Positions 1 to 8,781 are shown, counted from the stretch's first letter. The stretch: 64,000 bases of DNA from Roseibium album (GCA_001404055.1 CXTY01000034.1:124001-188000); one strand, 5' to 3'. Notes: generated by a model from the letters alone, not told the origin. Translations and numbers: made by a program.

Positions 1-1127
1 ATGTTCTTGGTGGTCGAGCCATGCAGATCATCCGGGACGAGGAAGCGCTGAATTCCTATTTGCTCGGCACATTGCCGGAGTTGGTTCCAGCGGAAGTCCG
101 GGCCAAGTATCCGAACGACAAGACTGGTCAGATCAATACGGTTCTTGGAACGAATCCGCTTCTTTTCGACCGTTACCTTGCAGGTGCCATCGAAGTAGAT
201 GTCGACGCCCTGTGCGATGGCAAGGACGTTTTTGTCTGTGGCATCATGGAGCACATTGAAGAAGCAGGCATCCATTCGGGCGACAGCGCCTGTTCGCTTC
301 CGCCGTTTTCACTCAAGCAAGACGTGCTTGAAGAACTGAAACGCCAGACCAAAGCCATGGCGCTTGCGCTGGAAGTGGTTGGATTGATGAATGTTCAATA
401 CGCGATCAAGGACGGAGACATATACGTCCTTGAGGTAAACCCGCGCGCCTCCAGAACGGTTCCCTTTGTCGCCAAGACCATTGGTGTACCGGTCGCAAAG
501 ATTGCCAGTCGGGTAATGGCCGGCGAGAGCATTGCTTCTTTTGGACTGACAGAGAAGAAATTCGACCACATAGCGGTAAAGGAAGCCGTGTTCCCGTTTG
601 CACGATTCCCTGGCGTAGACACGATCCTCGGACCGGAAATGCGCTCCACGGGCGAAGTTATGGGGCTCGACACGGCATTTGGCACCGCTTTCGCAAAATC
701 CCAGATCGGGTCGGGCACAGGAGTTCCTGAAAAAGGGACTGTTTTTGTGTCCATGCGCGATCAGGACAAGGAAGGTGTGGTTGAGGCCGTGCGCAACCTT
801 GAAGCGGCCGGTTTTGCCATCATCGCCACGCATGGGACACAGAAGTTCCTTGAAGACAACGGCATCGAAGTCAAGAAGATCAACAAGGTTCTCGAGGGAC
901 GGCCGCACATCGTTGACGTCATCAAGAACGGCGAAGTCCAACTCGTATTCAATACGACGGAGGGCGCGCAAGCTATTGCCGACAGCCGGTCCATGCGACG
1001 TGCTGCCTTGTTGAACAAGGTACCGTATTACACGACCCTTGCAGGATCGGTTGCTGCAGCCAAAGGCATCGCTGCCCATAAAGCGGGGACCCTGGAAGTA
1101 AGGCCTTTACAATCCTACTTCGGCTAG
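1..1127 (+). CDS. carB: Carbamoyl-phosphate synthase large subunit, C-terminal part (5' end outside window)
   Basis: Makes carbamoyl phosphate from bicarbonate, ATP and glutamine-derived ammonia for arginine and pyrimidine synthesis, in the cytoplasm with CarA. The reading frame is open from base 3, so the gene is cut by the window edge; about 374 residues are visible out of roughly 1,100 in the family. The visible part starts at VLGGRAMQII in the second ATP-grasp domain, includes the ATP/metal-binding segment VLEVNPRASRTVPF, and ends with the MGS-like allosteric domain (ATHGTQKFLEDNGI, then the HIVDVIKNGEVQLVFNT region). An ATG at 21 is internal and is not the real start. greA follows after 113 bp, the common alphaproteobacterial order. 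Confidence 0.97.
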   Translation, partial: VLGGRAMQIIRDEEALNSYLLGTLPELVPAEVRAKYPNDKTGQINTVLGTNPLLFDRYLAGAIEVDVDALCDGKDVFVCGIMEHIEEAGIHSGDSACSLPPFSLKQDVLEELKRQTKAMALALEVVGLMNVQYAIKDGDIYVLEVNPRASRTVPFVAKTIGVPVAKIASRVMAGESIASFGLTEKKFDHIAVKEAVFPFARFPGVDTILGPEMRSTGEVMGLDTAFGTAFAKSQIGSGTGVPEKGTVFVSMRDQDKEGVVEAVRNLEAAGFAIIATHGTQKFLEDNGIEVKKINKVLEGRPHIVDVIKNGEVQLVFNTTEGAQAIADSRSMRRAALLNKVPYYTTLAGSVAAAKGIAAHKAGTLEVRPLQSYFG

Positions 1128-1195
1128 GGCTATTATGTTCATTGACCAGCTGGGAAAGCACACCTTTTCCGGCTTGGTTTATTTTTGCAAAGCGC

Positions 1196-1216
1196 GGTCC
1201 TCAATAGAGGAGGACC
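1196..1216 (+). promoter_or_regulatory. Hairpin in the greA leader
   Basis: A perfect 7-bp stem (GGTCCTC / GAGGACC) with a 7-nt loop lies 25 bp before greA. There is no U-tract behind it, so it is not a convincing terminator for carB. It could be a leader structure. Function is unknown. Confidence 0.3.
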
Positions 1217-1240
1217 CAATAAGTTGAAGGTCTGAGACCC

Positions 1241-1714
1241 ATGGAAAAAGTTCCTATGACCTCCGCCGGGAACAAAATGCTTCAGGAAGAACTGAAGCAG
1301 CGTACTACGGTCGAGCGTCCGAGCATCGTCGATGCGATTGCTGAAGCACGTGCGCATGGCGACCTCTCGGAAAATGCCGAATACCACGCTGCCAAGGAAG
1401 CACAAGGCCACAACGAAGGCAGGATTCAGGAACTTGAAGACAAACTGTCCCGCGCTGAAGTGATCGACGTGTCCAAACTGTCCGGCGATGTCGTCAAATT
1501 CGGCGCCACCGTTTCTCTGATCGATGAGGACACGGAAGAAGAAAAACGATACATGATCGTTGGTGATGTCGAATCAGACGTAAAACAGAACAAGGTCTCG
1601 ATTTCGTCGCCGATCTCCCGTGCCCTGATTGGAAAATCCGTTGGTGACAGCGTGGAAGTGGCCGCCCCCGGCGGAGCCCACTCCTACGAGATCGTGGAAG
1701 TCAAATTCATCTGA
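1241..1714 (+). CDS. greA: Transcription elongation factor GreA
   Basis: Rescues backtracked RNA polymerase by stimulating cleavage of the nascent transcript through the secondary channel. The 157-residue length is typical. The N-terminal coiled coil (residues about 1-75) carries the tip motif region ARAHGDLSENAEYHAAKEAQ with the acidic residues that coordinate the catalytic metal. The C-terminal FKBP-like domain (about 80-157) ends in the usual SYEIVEVKFI. The start ATG gives MEKVPMT, the standard alphaproteobacterial GreA N terminus. It is preceded by carB on the same strand. No frameshift or missing residue is visible. Confidence 0.97.
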   Translation: MEKVPMTSAGNKMLQEELKQRTTVERPSIVDAIAEARAHGDLSENAEYHAAKEAQGHNEGRIQELEDKLSRAEVIDVSKLSGDVVKFGATVSLIDEDTEEEKRYMIVGDVESDVKQNKVSISSPISRALIGKSVGDSVEVAAPGGAHSYEIVEVKFI

Positions 1715-1805
1715 CCTTTCAAACTTCTCCAAAGATACGCTTTCTCCTTTGACGCCTGCCGGGCAATCGCTAAAGTAGCAACCGGCATGTGTCGGAGAGC
1801 GTTTG

Positions 1806-2285
1806 ATGGTCTTTCATATAATCGGTATGTGGCTTCTGGCAGCGGCGATCCCTCTATGGATCTATCGCTGGTTTGTCTATTCCAAGCTGAATAGCCGGGA
1901 ACGGCTCATCTTCAAGAGACTGCTCAAACACAGATACGAAAATGCGTTCGCCTTTGGCGCTCGGATTTTCGGATTTCTCGTCGCGCTTGCTGTTGCAGTA
2001 ATTCTTCTTGTCTATGGACTAAGATTCCTGAAGCATGGGTCGCTTCAGATTGGTGCCTATCGGGACACCATGAGAAACCGGCTTTACTCCGGCGTGGACC
2101 CCGTTGACCACGCGTTGGACGCATTTCACTACGACCAGCTATTGCCCGTTGCGATCCTGACAACCTGTGTGCTTCTGAGCGTAGCCTTCACATTGGTCGC
2201 TACGGCAATTCGGGACATAATTGTTGTCCGCCGTTTGAACAAGAAAGTGGATGGCATGCATAGCCGGCAAGAAGTCGCCGGTTAA
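1806..2285 (+). CDS. Small integral membrane protein, unknown function
   Basis: A 159-residue protein with three predicted membrane segments: residues about 3-24, about 48-74 and about 117-143. A basic cytoplasmic loop (RERLIFKRLLKHRYE) lies between the first two. GGAG at 1794-1797 is well placed for the ATG at 1806; a TTG three bases upstream would add one residue. I recognise no family or catalytic motif. It lies on the same strand as greA, 91 bp downstream, and converges on the Lrp-type gene. Confidence 0.75.
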   Translation: MVFHIIGMWLLAAAIPLWIYRWFVYSKLNSRERLIFKRLLKHRYENAFAFGARIFGFLVALAVAVILLVYGLRFLKHGSLQIGAYRDTMRNRLYSGVDPVDHALDAFHYDQLLPVAILTTCVLLSVAFTLVATAIRDIIVVRRLNKKVDGMHSRQEVAG

Positions 2286-2302
2286 TCAGGGCAGAAGCGG
2301 AA

Positions 2303-2773
2303 TTACCGATCGATCGGCACCACGGGTTCATCCTTTGTGCGACGGATCGTCAATGCGGTTCGCACGCTGTCGACATTCGGCGCTGCAGTGAGTTCCCGGA
2401 TCACAAAATTCTGGAAAGCCTGCAAATCAGGTGAGACGCATTTCAACAGAAAATCCACTTCACCTGAAAGCATGAAACTTTCGCGCACGAGCGGCCATTT
2501 CTGAACTGTTTCTTCAAATGCGATCAGATCCGCTTCGGTCTGACTGTGTAGGCCGACCATGGCAAAGGCGGTCACGTCATAGCCGAGTTGCTTTTCATCC
2601 AGAAGCGTGCGGTAGCCGAGAATAAGCCCCGCATCTTCCAACGCCCGAACCCGTCGCAGACATGGTGGAGCAGATATGCCAACCCTGCGGGCAAGTTCCA
2701 CGTTGGTCATCCGTCCGTCGTCTTGCAACTCCTTCAGGATATGCCAGTCAATGGCATCAAGCCGCGCTTTCAA
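2303..2773 (-). CDS. Lrp/AsnC-family transcriptional regulator
   Basis: A 156-residue DNA-binding regulator of the feast/famine family. An N-terminal winged helix-turn-helix (residues about 6-55, MTNVELARRVGISAPPCLRR) is followed by the RAM/AsnC ligand-binding and oligomerisation domain. The start codon is TTG at 2773 with a strong AAGGAGAC site just upstream. It is divergent from the ELM1-like gene and sits next to trxB and lsrB, an arrangement common in Rhizobiales. The amino acid sensed cannot be told from sequence. Confidence 0.93.
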   Translation of the reverse strand: MKARLDAIDWHILKELQDDGRMTNVELARRVGISAPPCLRRVRALEDAGLILGYRTLLDEKQLGYDVTAFAMVGLHSQTEADLIAFEETVQKWPLVRESFMLSGEVDFLLKCVSPDLQAFQNFVIRELTAAPNVDSVRTALTIRRTKDEPVVPIDR

Positions 2774-2983
2774 ACCTGTCTCCTTCGCGTTCCGCCCCGG
2801 CGCAAACCAGAGGCTGAAATGTGGGTAGCTGTCACCGAATCGGTTAAGACATGATGCGTGACCAAAATACGTCGCGCTAACCTGTGTGTCGGTGCCGGAT
2901 TACGGTTTTTTGCGCGTTTGTGCAAGACTATAACAAAATTGCGCACGATTTCGAAAGATTACGATAGGGGAACCCTTTCTCAA

Positions 2984-3988
2984 ATGCAGAGCCCGCGGGT
3001 ACCCGTCCCATCTTCGATCTGGGTTCTCACCGATGGCAAGGCCGGTGATATCACCCAATGCACAGGTGTAGCCGAGGCCCTCGGTTGCCCATACGAGTTG
3101 CGGAAAATTGCACCCAGACCACCTTTTTCCTGGTGGCTTCCTTATGGGCCGACAGACCCTGGAGAATGGGAAACGAAGCCTTCCAGTCCAATCTCCCCGC
3201 CTTTTCCCGATATCGCGCTCGCATCAGGACGTCGCGCTGCTGCCTACCTGCGGCGGATAAAACGTGTCTCAAAGGGAAGAACGTTCACGGTCTTTTTGAA
3301 AGATCCAAGGACCGGCACGGATGCGGCCGACCTGATCTGGGTTCCCGAGCACGACAAATTGCGGGGCCGGAATGTCCTGGTGACCCCGACTTCACCGCAT
3401 CGTTTTTCACCAAGTGCGCTGGCGGTACTTCGCCGGAAAGATGATCCTGACATCCGCAGATTGGCCCATCCCCGCGTTGCTGTACTGGTTGGTGGCGACA
3501 GCCGTCATCACAATTTCACCGAAAATGATCAGAAAAAGCTGCTCGATGGCCTGAGACAGATTGTTCATGATCAGGGTGCCAGTTTGATGATTACCGCCTC
3601 GCGCCGCACGCCACCCAGCCTTACCTATGGGCTGGCAAGTCTCGCAAAATCCGGCAATCACCTTTTTTGGACCGGGAGTGTGCCAAACCCACTTGGCGAC
3701 TACCTTGCAAAGGCTGACGCCATCGTCACAACGGCTGATTCAACCAATATGATCGGTGAGGCTACAGCCACAGGAAAACCCGTTCATGTGTTCCACCCAA
3801 ACGGTGGTCACAAAAAGATCACCCGTTTTTTGGACACTTTACAGCATCAGGGTGTCATTCACCCCTTTCCAGGTCCACTGAAAACCACTACCTACGAGCC
3901 GATAGACGCCACGCCGGTAATCGCAGATCGCATCCTGACCGATTATGCGGCGTTTCGGCAGCGAGACATAAGTCCCGGGACTGGCTAA
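2984..3988 (+). CDS. Mitochondrial fission ELM1-like family protein
   Basis: A 334-residue protein of the bacterial ELM1-like family (formerly DUF1022), whose fold resembles GT-B glycosyltransferases. Typical signatures are WVLTDGKAGD at the N terminus, a central VAVLVGGDSRHHNFT segment, and TADSTNMIGEATATGKPV near the C terminus, which resembles the donor-binding site of GT-B enzymes. The frame stays open upstream to 2858, but the 42 extra residues are unlike family members, so the ATG at 2984 is preferred; an AGGGG lies 13 bases before it. Enzyme activity is unproven. It precedes trxB by 50 bp. Confidence 0.85.
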   Translation: MQSPRVPVPSSIWVLTDGKAGDITQCTGVAEALGCPYELRKIAPRPPFSWWLPYGPTDPGEWETKPSSPISPPFPDIALASGRRAAAYLRRIKRVSKGRTFTVFLKDPRTGTDAADLIWVPEHDKLRGRNVLVTPTSPHRFSPSALAVLRRKDDPDIRRLAHPRVAVLVGGDSRHHNFTENDQKKLLDGLRQIVHDQGASLMITASRRTPPSLTYGLASLAKSGNHLFWTGSVPNPLGDYLAKADAIVTTADSTNMIGEATATGKPVHVFHPNGGHKKITRFLDTLQHQGVIHPFPGPLKTTTYEPIDATPVIADRILTDYAAFRQRDISPGTG

Positions 3989-4038
3989 AACATGAAAGAG
4001 CCGGAACCGGGACCAGCAACAGGAAAACAGGTGCGCAT

Positions 4039-5007
4039 ATGAATACGGAACACAGCAAACTTTTGATCATTGGCTCCGGCCCTGCCGGGTATACAGCGGC
4101 CATTTACGCTGCCCGTGCGATGGTCGAACCAACGCTGGTCGCCGGAATTCAACCAGGTGGACAGCTGACAATCACAACGGATGTCGAAAATTATCCTGGT
4201 TTTGCCGATCCGGTGATGGGGCCGTGGTTGATGGAACAGATGCAGAAGCAGGCAGAGAATGTCGGTACCAAGATGGTACACGACACAATTGTCAAAGCCG
4301 ATCTGTCCCAGCGCCCGTTCCGTCTTGAAGCCGACAGCGGCACCGTATTCACCGCAGACACACTGGTTATTGCAACAGGTGCGCAGGCGCGTTGGCTTGG
4401 CCTGCCTTCAGAACAGGACTACATGGGCGCAGGCGTTTCGGCTTGCGCAACTTGTGACGGTTTTTTCTACCGCAACAGGCAAGTTGTTGTCGTTGGCGGT
4501 GGTAACACGGCAGTCGAGGAAGCACTTTACCTTGCAAACCTGGCGAGCAAGGTGACACTGGTGCATCGTCGTGACAGCCTGCGTGCGGAAAAAATCCTGC
4601 AGGACCGCTTGTTCCAGAACCCGAAAATCGAAGTGATCTGGGATCACCAGGTCGATGAAATTTTGGGTGGCGGCATTCCAAAGGGGGTCACAGGCGTGCG
4701 TTTGAAGAACACGCAAACCGGTGAACTTCAAGAGATCTCCACAGACGGTGTTTTTGTTGCCATTGGACACGCTCCCTCGGTTGAACTTTTCAAGGACCAG
4801 CTGACTTTGAAGTCAAACGGCTATCTGGAAACACAACCGGATTCGACAAAAACCTCCATTCCCGGTGTGTTTGCGGCGGGTGACGTCACCGATGATATTT
4901 ACCGTCAGGCGGTCACAGCTGCTGGAATGGGATGCATGGCAGCCCTTGAAGCGGAGAAGTTTCTGGCCGAACATGAAGCTGCGTCGACACGAGTGGCAGC
5001 TGAGTAA
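4039..5007 (+). CDS. trxB: Thioredoxin-disulfide reductase
   Basis: An FAD enzyme that passes electrons from NADPH to thioredoxin in the cytoplasm. At 322 residues it is full length. An N-terminal FAD-binding GSGPAGYTAA (12-21), the redox-active CATC (C136 and C139) followed by D, an NADP-binding GGGNTAVEEA, and the HRRDSLRAEK arginines for the NADP phosphate are all present. GVFAAGDVTD near the C terminus completes the FAD site. lsrB follows after 32 bp on the same strand and is probably cotranscribed; this pairing is conserved in rhizobia. Confidence 0.97.
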   Translation: MNTEHSKLLIIGSGPAGYTAAIYAARAMVEPTLVAGIQPGGQLTITTDVENYPGFADPVMGPWLMEQMQKQAENVGTKMVHDTIVKADLSQRPFRLEADSGTVFTADTLVIATGAQARWLGLPSEQDYMGAGVSACATCDGFFYRNRQVVVVGGGNTAVEEALYLANLASKVTLVHRRDSLRAEKILQDRLFQNPKIEVIWDHQVDEILGGGIPKGVTGVRLKNTQTGELQEISTDGVFVAIGHAPSVELFKDQLTLKSNGYLETQPDSTKTSIPGVFAAGDVTDDIYRQAVTAAGMGCMAALEAEKFLAEHEAASTRVAAE

Positions 5008-5039
5008 GCTGGCCTGATTGTCCTGATGGAGGGGCACGC

Positions 5040-5936
5040 ATGGATTGGGACAAGTTACGTATTTTTCATGCCGCTGCCCAAGCCGGCAGTTTCACGCATG
5101 CAGGCGATTCCCTGCACATGAGCCAATCTGCCGTCAGTAGGCAGGTCAGTGCACTGGAACACGACCTTGGCGTGCCCCTTTTTCATCGCCATGCACGCGG
5201 CTTGCTTCTGACCGAACAAGGCGAATTGCTTTATCGCACCGCCAACGATGTTCTGATGAAACTGGAAGCTGTCCAGTCGAACCTGACAGATAGCAAGGAG
5301 AAGCCCTCCGGCATCTTGCGCGTAACCACAACAGTTGGTCTGGGTTCGACCTGGCTGACGTCACGCATAAGGAACTTCATCGACTATTACCCGGATGTCG
5401 ATCTACATCTGATATTCGACGATGATGAACTCGATCTGGGCATGCGCAAGGCTGATGTCGCCATTCGCTTGCGCCAGCCGACACAGCCCGACCTGATCCA
5501 GCGAAAGCTGTTCACTGTTCATTTTCACGTTTACGCCTCGCCGGAATATATCCAGCGTTTCGGCGCACCAAATACCATCGACGACATCGACAATCATCGG
5601 ATCATCATGTTCGGTGAACAGGCCCCAGCCTATCTGCGGTCCATGAACTGGCTGGAAACAGCCGGAAGAACCGCGACGGACCCACGCCGCTCCGTTTTGA
5701 AAGTCAACAACATTGTTGCTATCAAACGGGCTGTTCAATCTGGCGTGGGTATTGCGATACTGCCCGACTACATCATAGACAAGGCGACCAACCTCGTGCC
5801 GGTTCTCACCGAGCAGGAAGACAAGGTGCCTTCATTTGACACATATTTCGTCTATCCTGCGGAATTGAAAAATACGGCCCGCGTGACTGCTTTCAGGGAG
5901 TTTCTCCTGAGGAGTGCGGAAAACTGGGTCTACTAG
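5040..5936 (+). CDS. lsrB: LysR-family regulator of the LsrB/VtlR group
   Basis: A 298-residue LysR-type regulator: N-terminal winged HTH (residues 1-60, SQSAVSRQVSALEHDLG) and a periplasmic-binding-protein-like effector domain (about 90-290). The opening MDWDKLRIFHAAAQAGSFTHAGD and ending PSFDTYFVYPAELKN match Sinorhizobium LsrB and Brucella/Agrobacterium VtlR as I remember them, and the position after trxB agrees. In those bacteria the protein acts in oxidative and envelope stress and activates AbcR small RNAs. A likely AbcR gene with a LysR box lies 1.5 kb downstream. This protein contains no cysteine, although cysteine-based redox sensing has been described for S. meliloti LsrB. Confidence 0.9.
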   Translation: MDWDKLRIFHAAAQAGSFTHAGDSLHMSQSAVSRQVSALEHDLGVPLFHRHARGLLLTEQGELLYRTANDVLMKLEAVQSNLTDSKEKPSGILRVTTTVGLGSTWLTSRIRNFIDYYPDVDLHLIFDDDELDLGMRKADVAIRLRQPTQPDLIQRKLFTVHFHVYASPEYIQRFGAPNTIDDIDNHRIIMFGEQAPAYLRSMNWLETAGRTATDPRRSVLKVNNIVAIKRAVQSGVGIAILPDYIIDKATNLVPVLTEQEDKVPSFDTYFVYPAELKNTARVTAFREFLLRSAENWVY

Positions 5937-5964
5937 GCGAGAGCAACATCGAGAAAGACGACCT

Positions 5965-7026
5965 TTAGTTCATCACGACGACCAGCTTTCCAACAAAGTC
6001 CTTTTTCTTGAACTTCTCCTGAGCTTCTCCGAGCTTTTCCAATGGAAACGTTCCGGCAAGCAGCGGTTTGATTTCCCCTGACAAGACGTAATCACGGACC
6101 GCAGCAAAATCCTTTCGGGCGCCCTGTGTCGCACCAACCAACTCCAGGTTTTTCAAATAAATCCGTCGAACATCGATCTCGACTACTGCCCCACCCATTG
6201 CACCGCATGTGGCATAGCGCCCCTGAGGTTTCAGGATTTCAAGCAAGTCCTGCAACATTGGCCCCGAAACCGTATCAACGATCACATCAATTTCCTGGCC
6301 ACCCAGCATTTTATTGCAAGCTGCGATCAGGTCACCTTCTTGTCGTGTGACGGCATCTTCAGCCCCAATCCCTTTCACTGCCACTGTTTTTCCTGCCCCG
6401 GCGATCGCGTATGGAATTGCCCCCCTGGCACGACAAAGCTGGATTACCCCTGAACCAACACCCCCCGAGGCCCCTGTAACCAACACACGCTCTCCAGCCG
6501 CAACCCGCGCCCGTCGCAGCATGTGTTCCCCTGTGATATATGCACAACAGAAAGTGGCGAGCTCCGCATCAGTTAGACTGGTGCTCACACAGTGCGCATT
6601 CTCGGCCGGTACAGATACATATTCTGAAAAGCCACCAGGTCTAAAGGATCCCAGATAATCATGACTGGGGGTCTCATCGCTATTATTGGCATAGATACCA
6701 AAATCCACCATGACCCGTTCACCACACATCGAAGATGAAACCTCGGTGCCGGTGGCCACAATCGTTCCGACTATGTCTGCCCCTTGTATCAGCGGAAATT
6801 GAATCGGACTGTCACCAAACGATGCAACTTCATCGGGATCATCAGCAGCGCCATATGCTCCTTCCCGAACCCAGATATCCGTGTTGTTGACACCACACGC
6901 GGCGACTTTCACGAGGACCTCAGCTGGCCCAACTTCAGGGACTGGCCAATTCTCAACCACCTTCAACATCTCTGGCCCACCGTGACCAGTCAAAAGCGCG
7001 GCCCGCATCGTGCTGGGAATTGACAT
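5965..7026 (-). CDS. Zinc-type alcohol dehydrogenase-like oxidoreductase (MDR family)
   Basis: A 353-residue medium-chain dehydrogenase/reductase. The N-terminal GroES-like domain includes AACGVNNTDIWVREGAYG. The Rossmann domain has VLVTGASGGVGSGVIQLCRARGA. The usual zinc-ligand cysteine cluster is not evident, so this is closer to the quinone-oxidoreductase or crotonyl-CoA-reductase-like branches. Substrate is not predictable. The start at 7026 is set by a strong AGGGAGGGT site; an upstream start would add 19 unrelated residues. It converges on lsrB with a 28-bp gap. Confidence 0.9.
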   Translation of the reverse strand: MSIPSTMRAALLTGHGGPEMLKVVENWPVPEVGPAEVLVKVAACGVNNTDIWVREGAYGAADDPDEVASFGDSPIQFPLIQGADIVGTIVATGTEVSSSMCGERVMVDFGIYANNSDETPSHDYLGSFRPGGFSEYVSVPAENAHCVSTSLTDAELATFCCAYITGEHMLRRARVAAGERVLVTGASGGVGSGVIQLCRARGAIPYAIAGAGKTVAVKGIGAEDAVTRQEGDLIAACNKMLGGQEIDVIVDTVSGPMLQDLLEILKPQGRYATCGAMGGAVVEIDVRRIYLKNLELVGATQGARKDFAAVRDYVLSGEIKPLLAGTFPLEKLGEAQEKFKKKDFVGKLVVVMN

Positions 7027-7445
7027 GGTACCCTCCCTTTGCTTCCCACCCTGTAGTGGAATGGACAGGTTACAGCTCGCCAAAACTGAGTCCAGTGATC
7101 AAAAGCCGTGGCGCATACCCAGACTTGATCCTCTTGTACCAATGGCTGTCCTCAGTTCGACTGCGACCGCCGACGCACTGCTTTCTCGTTCCAGCTGCAG
7201 GTTTTCAATCAGCAAATCGAAAAACACTGCCTGCTCAAGTGAACCATATTGTCCGAAATGCCCGATTTTTAGATGACCGACAGACTATCGAACCGCAAAA
7301 ACGGGTCCCCGTAGATGAAATTCAATTATTTTTTTCGGAATTCGACAATTTTTGAAGTGCAGTTTAGTGAACCCCGTGAAGTTAATATTTTGTAATTAAA
7401 TGGTTTTTCGAAATCAAAGTGACCTTCGCGTAAAGCTCTGCGTTT
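7027..7445. other. Intergenic region before the AbcR-like sRNA
   Basis: No convincing coding region. The part from about 7300 to 7420 is A+T-rich. It holds the promoter of the minus-strand dehydrogenase gene and the upstream region of the sRNA promoter described next. Nothing else is recognised. Confidence 0.5.
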
Positions 7446-7458
7446 TCTGCATAGCAGA
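7446..7458 (+). promoter_or_regulatory. LysR-type box (T-N11-A), candidate LsrB site
   Basis: TCTGCATAGCAGA is a perfect 5-bp inverted repeat around ATA and fits the T-N11-A rule for LysR regulators. It lies about 54-66 bases before the expected sRNA start near 7512, the usual position of a LysR recognition site. lsrB is the nearest LysR gene. Binding is inferred. Confidence 0.5.
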
Positions 7459-7473
7459 TCTGCGCCCCTGCCT

Positions 7474-7505
7474 CTTGTTTATGCAGGTTGTGCACCGCAT
7501 ATAAG
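7474..7505 (+). promoter_or_regulatory. Candidate sigma-70 promoter of the sRNA
   Basis: TATAAG at 7500-7505 is a good -10 element. CTTGTT at 7474-7479 is the best -35 match, but its 20-bp spacing is long, as expected for an activator-dependent promoter. Initiation would fall near 7512. Confidence 0.4.
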
Positions 7506-7511
7506 CATCAC

Positions 7512-7643
7512 TGGTTGATCACAGGACGTCGCACCCTCCTCCCAGCGATGTCGTGATCAGCTGTTCCCCTCTGGAAGGTGATTCTACTGTTTTCAGTGAA
7601 TCAATTCAAACTGCCGGGTCCTTTGAGACCCGGCATTTTTTTT
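7512..7643 (+). ncRNA. abcR: AbcR-like (alpha-r15 type) trans-acting small RNA
   Basis: About 130 nt with three stem-loops. SL1 (7514-7561) is a long stem with a 2-nt bulge and G-U pairs whose loop exposes CCCTCCTCCC (7534-7543), an anti-Shine-Dalgarno sequence. A second C/U-rich stretch, CCCCTCT, lies at 7566-7572. SL2 (7580-7602) is GATTC.ACTG / CAGTGAATC with one bulged T. SL3 is a strong terminator. AbcR RNAs of rhizobia, Agrobacterium and Brucella have this build, act with Hfq to block translation of ABC-transporter mRNAs, and are encoded near lsrB/vtlR. No usable reading frame is present. The identification rests on structure and location, not on a database match. Confidence 0.72.
7612..7643 (+). 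terminator. Intrinsic terminator of the AbcR-like sRNA
   Basis: A perfect 9-bp G+C-rich stem (TGCCGGGTC / GACCCGGCA, loop CTTTGA) followed by eight T. No protein-coding gene on this strand ends here. Confidence 0.9.
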
Positions 7644-7677
7644 GCTTTTACCTTGGTGCAGCGCAAAAAACAGGCAT

Positions 7678-8640
7678 CTACATGAACAACATCTCGCCTT
7701 TCATGTCCTTGTAGAGTCCTGCTACCTGCTCCTCATAGCCATTATAAAGAAGGGTATCTCGACGTTGATCGGTGCCCAACAGTTTTTCGGTGGCCTGTGG
7801 CCAACGACGATGCGGAACAGACGGGTTTACGTTTGCCCAGAAACCATATTCCTTGGGCTGGATTTCTTCCCAGAAACTGACTGGCCGTTGGTCGGTGAAA
7901 GTAATACGCACAACCGACTTGATTGACTTGAACCCGTATTTCCAGGGCGTCACCAGCCGGATCGGAGCACCATACTGCTTCGCAAGCGGTTTGCCATAAA
8001 CACCCGTAGCCATGAACGCCAACTCATTTGTCGCTTCATCCAGCGTCAAGCCTTCAACATAAGGCCACGGATACCAGCTTTGTTTTTGACCGCTGGCAAC
8101 GGAAGGGTCGAGAAATGTTTCGAAACGCAGGTACTTTGCACCTGTTTGCGGGCCTGCAAGTTTCACCAGATCGGAAAGCTGGAACCCTGACCAGGGCACA
8201 GCCATGGACCAGGCCTCAACGCACCTGTGACGATAGAGTCGCTCTTCCAAAGGCATCTTGGTCAGAAGGTCATCGATGTCGAGCGTTTGCGGGTTATCGA
8301 CCAGACCATCCAGCGTCACCGTCCAAGGCCGGATCTGCAGCTTCTGGGCTGCCGGCCAGATCTGCTTATGTGAACCGAATTCATAGAAATTGTTATATTT
8401 GGAAGCCGCTTCTTCTCGCGTCAGGTCCCGGTCCAGCGTAAAGGCCGCATTGCGCTCTACCGGATAAAGACCCGCACTTGGATCTTCTTCCGCGAACGCC
8501 GGGCGTGCACCAAGGCCCGTTCCCAGCAGAACGCCTGTACCAGCCATACCCGCCAGTATCTGCCTTCTGTTCAAGAACACATGTTCGGGTGTCGCTTCCC
8601 GCTCAGGAAGAGCCCAACTGCGTTTCTTCAAAAAATTCAT
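7678..8640 (-). CDS. msrP: Protein-methionine-sulfoxide reductase, molybdopterin subunit MsrP
   Basis: Periplasmic molybdoenzyme (formerly YedY) that reduces methionine sulfoxides in envelope proteins. The 320-residue protein has a twin-arginine signal (NRRQILAGMAG, cleavage near ARPAFAEE). The molybdenum-binding cysteine lies in YRHRCVEAWSMAVPWSGF, and the C-terminal oxidoreductase domain contains GAPIRLVTPWKYGFKSIKS. Start is the ATG at 8640: GGGAG is 7 bases upstream, whereas the upstream TTG would leave no spacing. The haem membrane partner msrQ, usually adjacent, is not within this window next to it. Confidence 0.95.
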   Translation of the reverse strand: MNFLKKRSWALPEREATPEHVFLNRRQILAGMAGTGVLLGTGLGARPAFAEEDPSAGLYPVERNAAFTLDRDLTREEAASKYNNFYEFGSHKQIWPAAQKLQIRPWTVTLDGLVDNPQTLDIDDLLTKMPLEERLYRHRCVEAWSMAVPWSGFQLSDLVKLAGPQTGAKYLRFETFLDPSVASGQKQSWYPWPYVEGLTLDEATNELAFMATGVYGKPLAKQYGAPIRLVTPWKYGFKSIKSVVRITFTDQRPVSFWEEIQPKEYGFWANVNPSVPHRRWPQATEKLLGTDQRRDTLLYNGYEEQVAGLYKDMKGEMLFM

Positions 8641-8781
8641 TTTCAAACTCCCGATCTGCCCAGAGAGAACCGGAATCGGTCTTCAATGGCAAATAACGCC
8701 CTGGTGAGCAAGAAAGCCCACTTCGTGATCGGTAACCGGAAACGCACAAACTGAAAGCAATGCCACACGCAATTTCTCGGT

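Noticed and set aside
309..1079. Long minus-strand frame inside carB
   Set aside because: Antisense shadow of a well-conserved gene.
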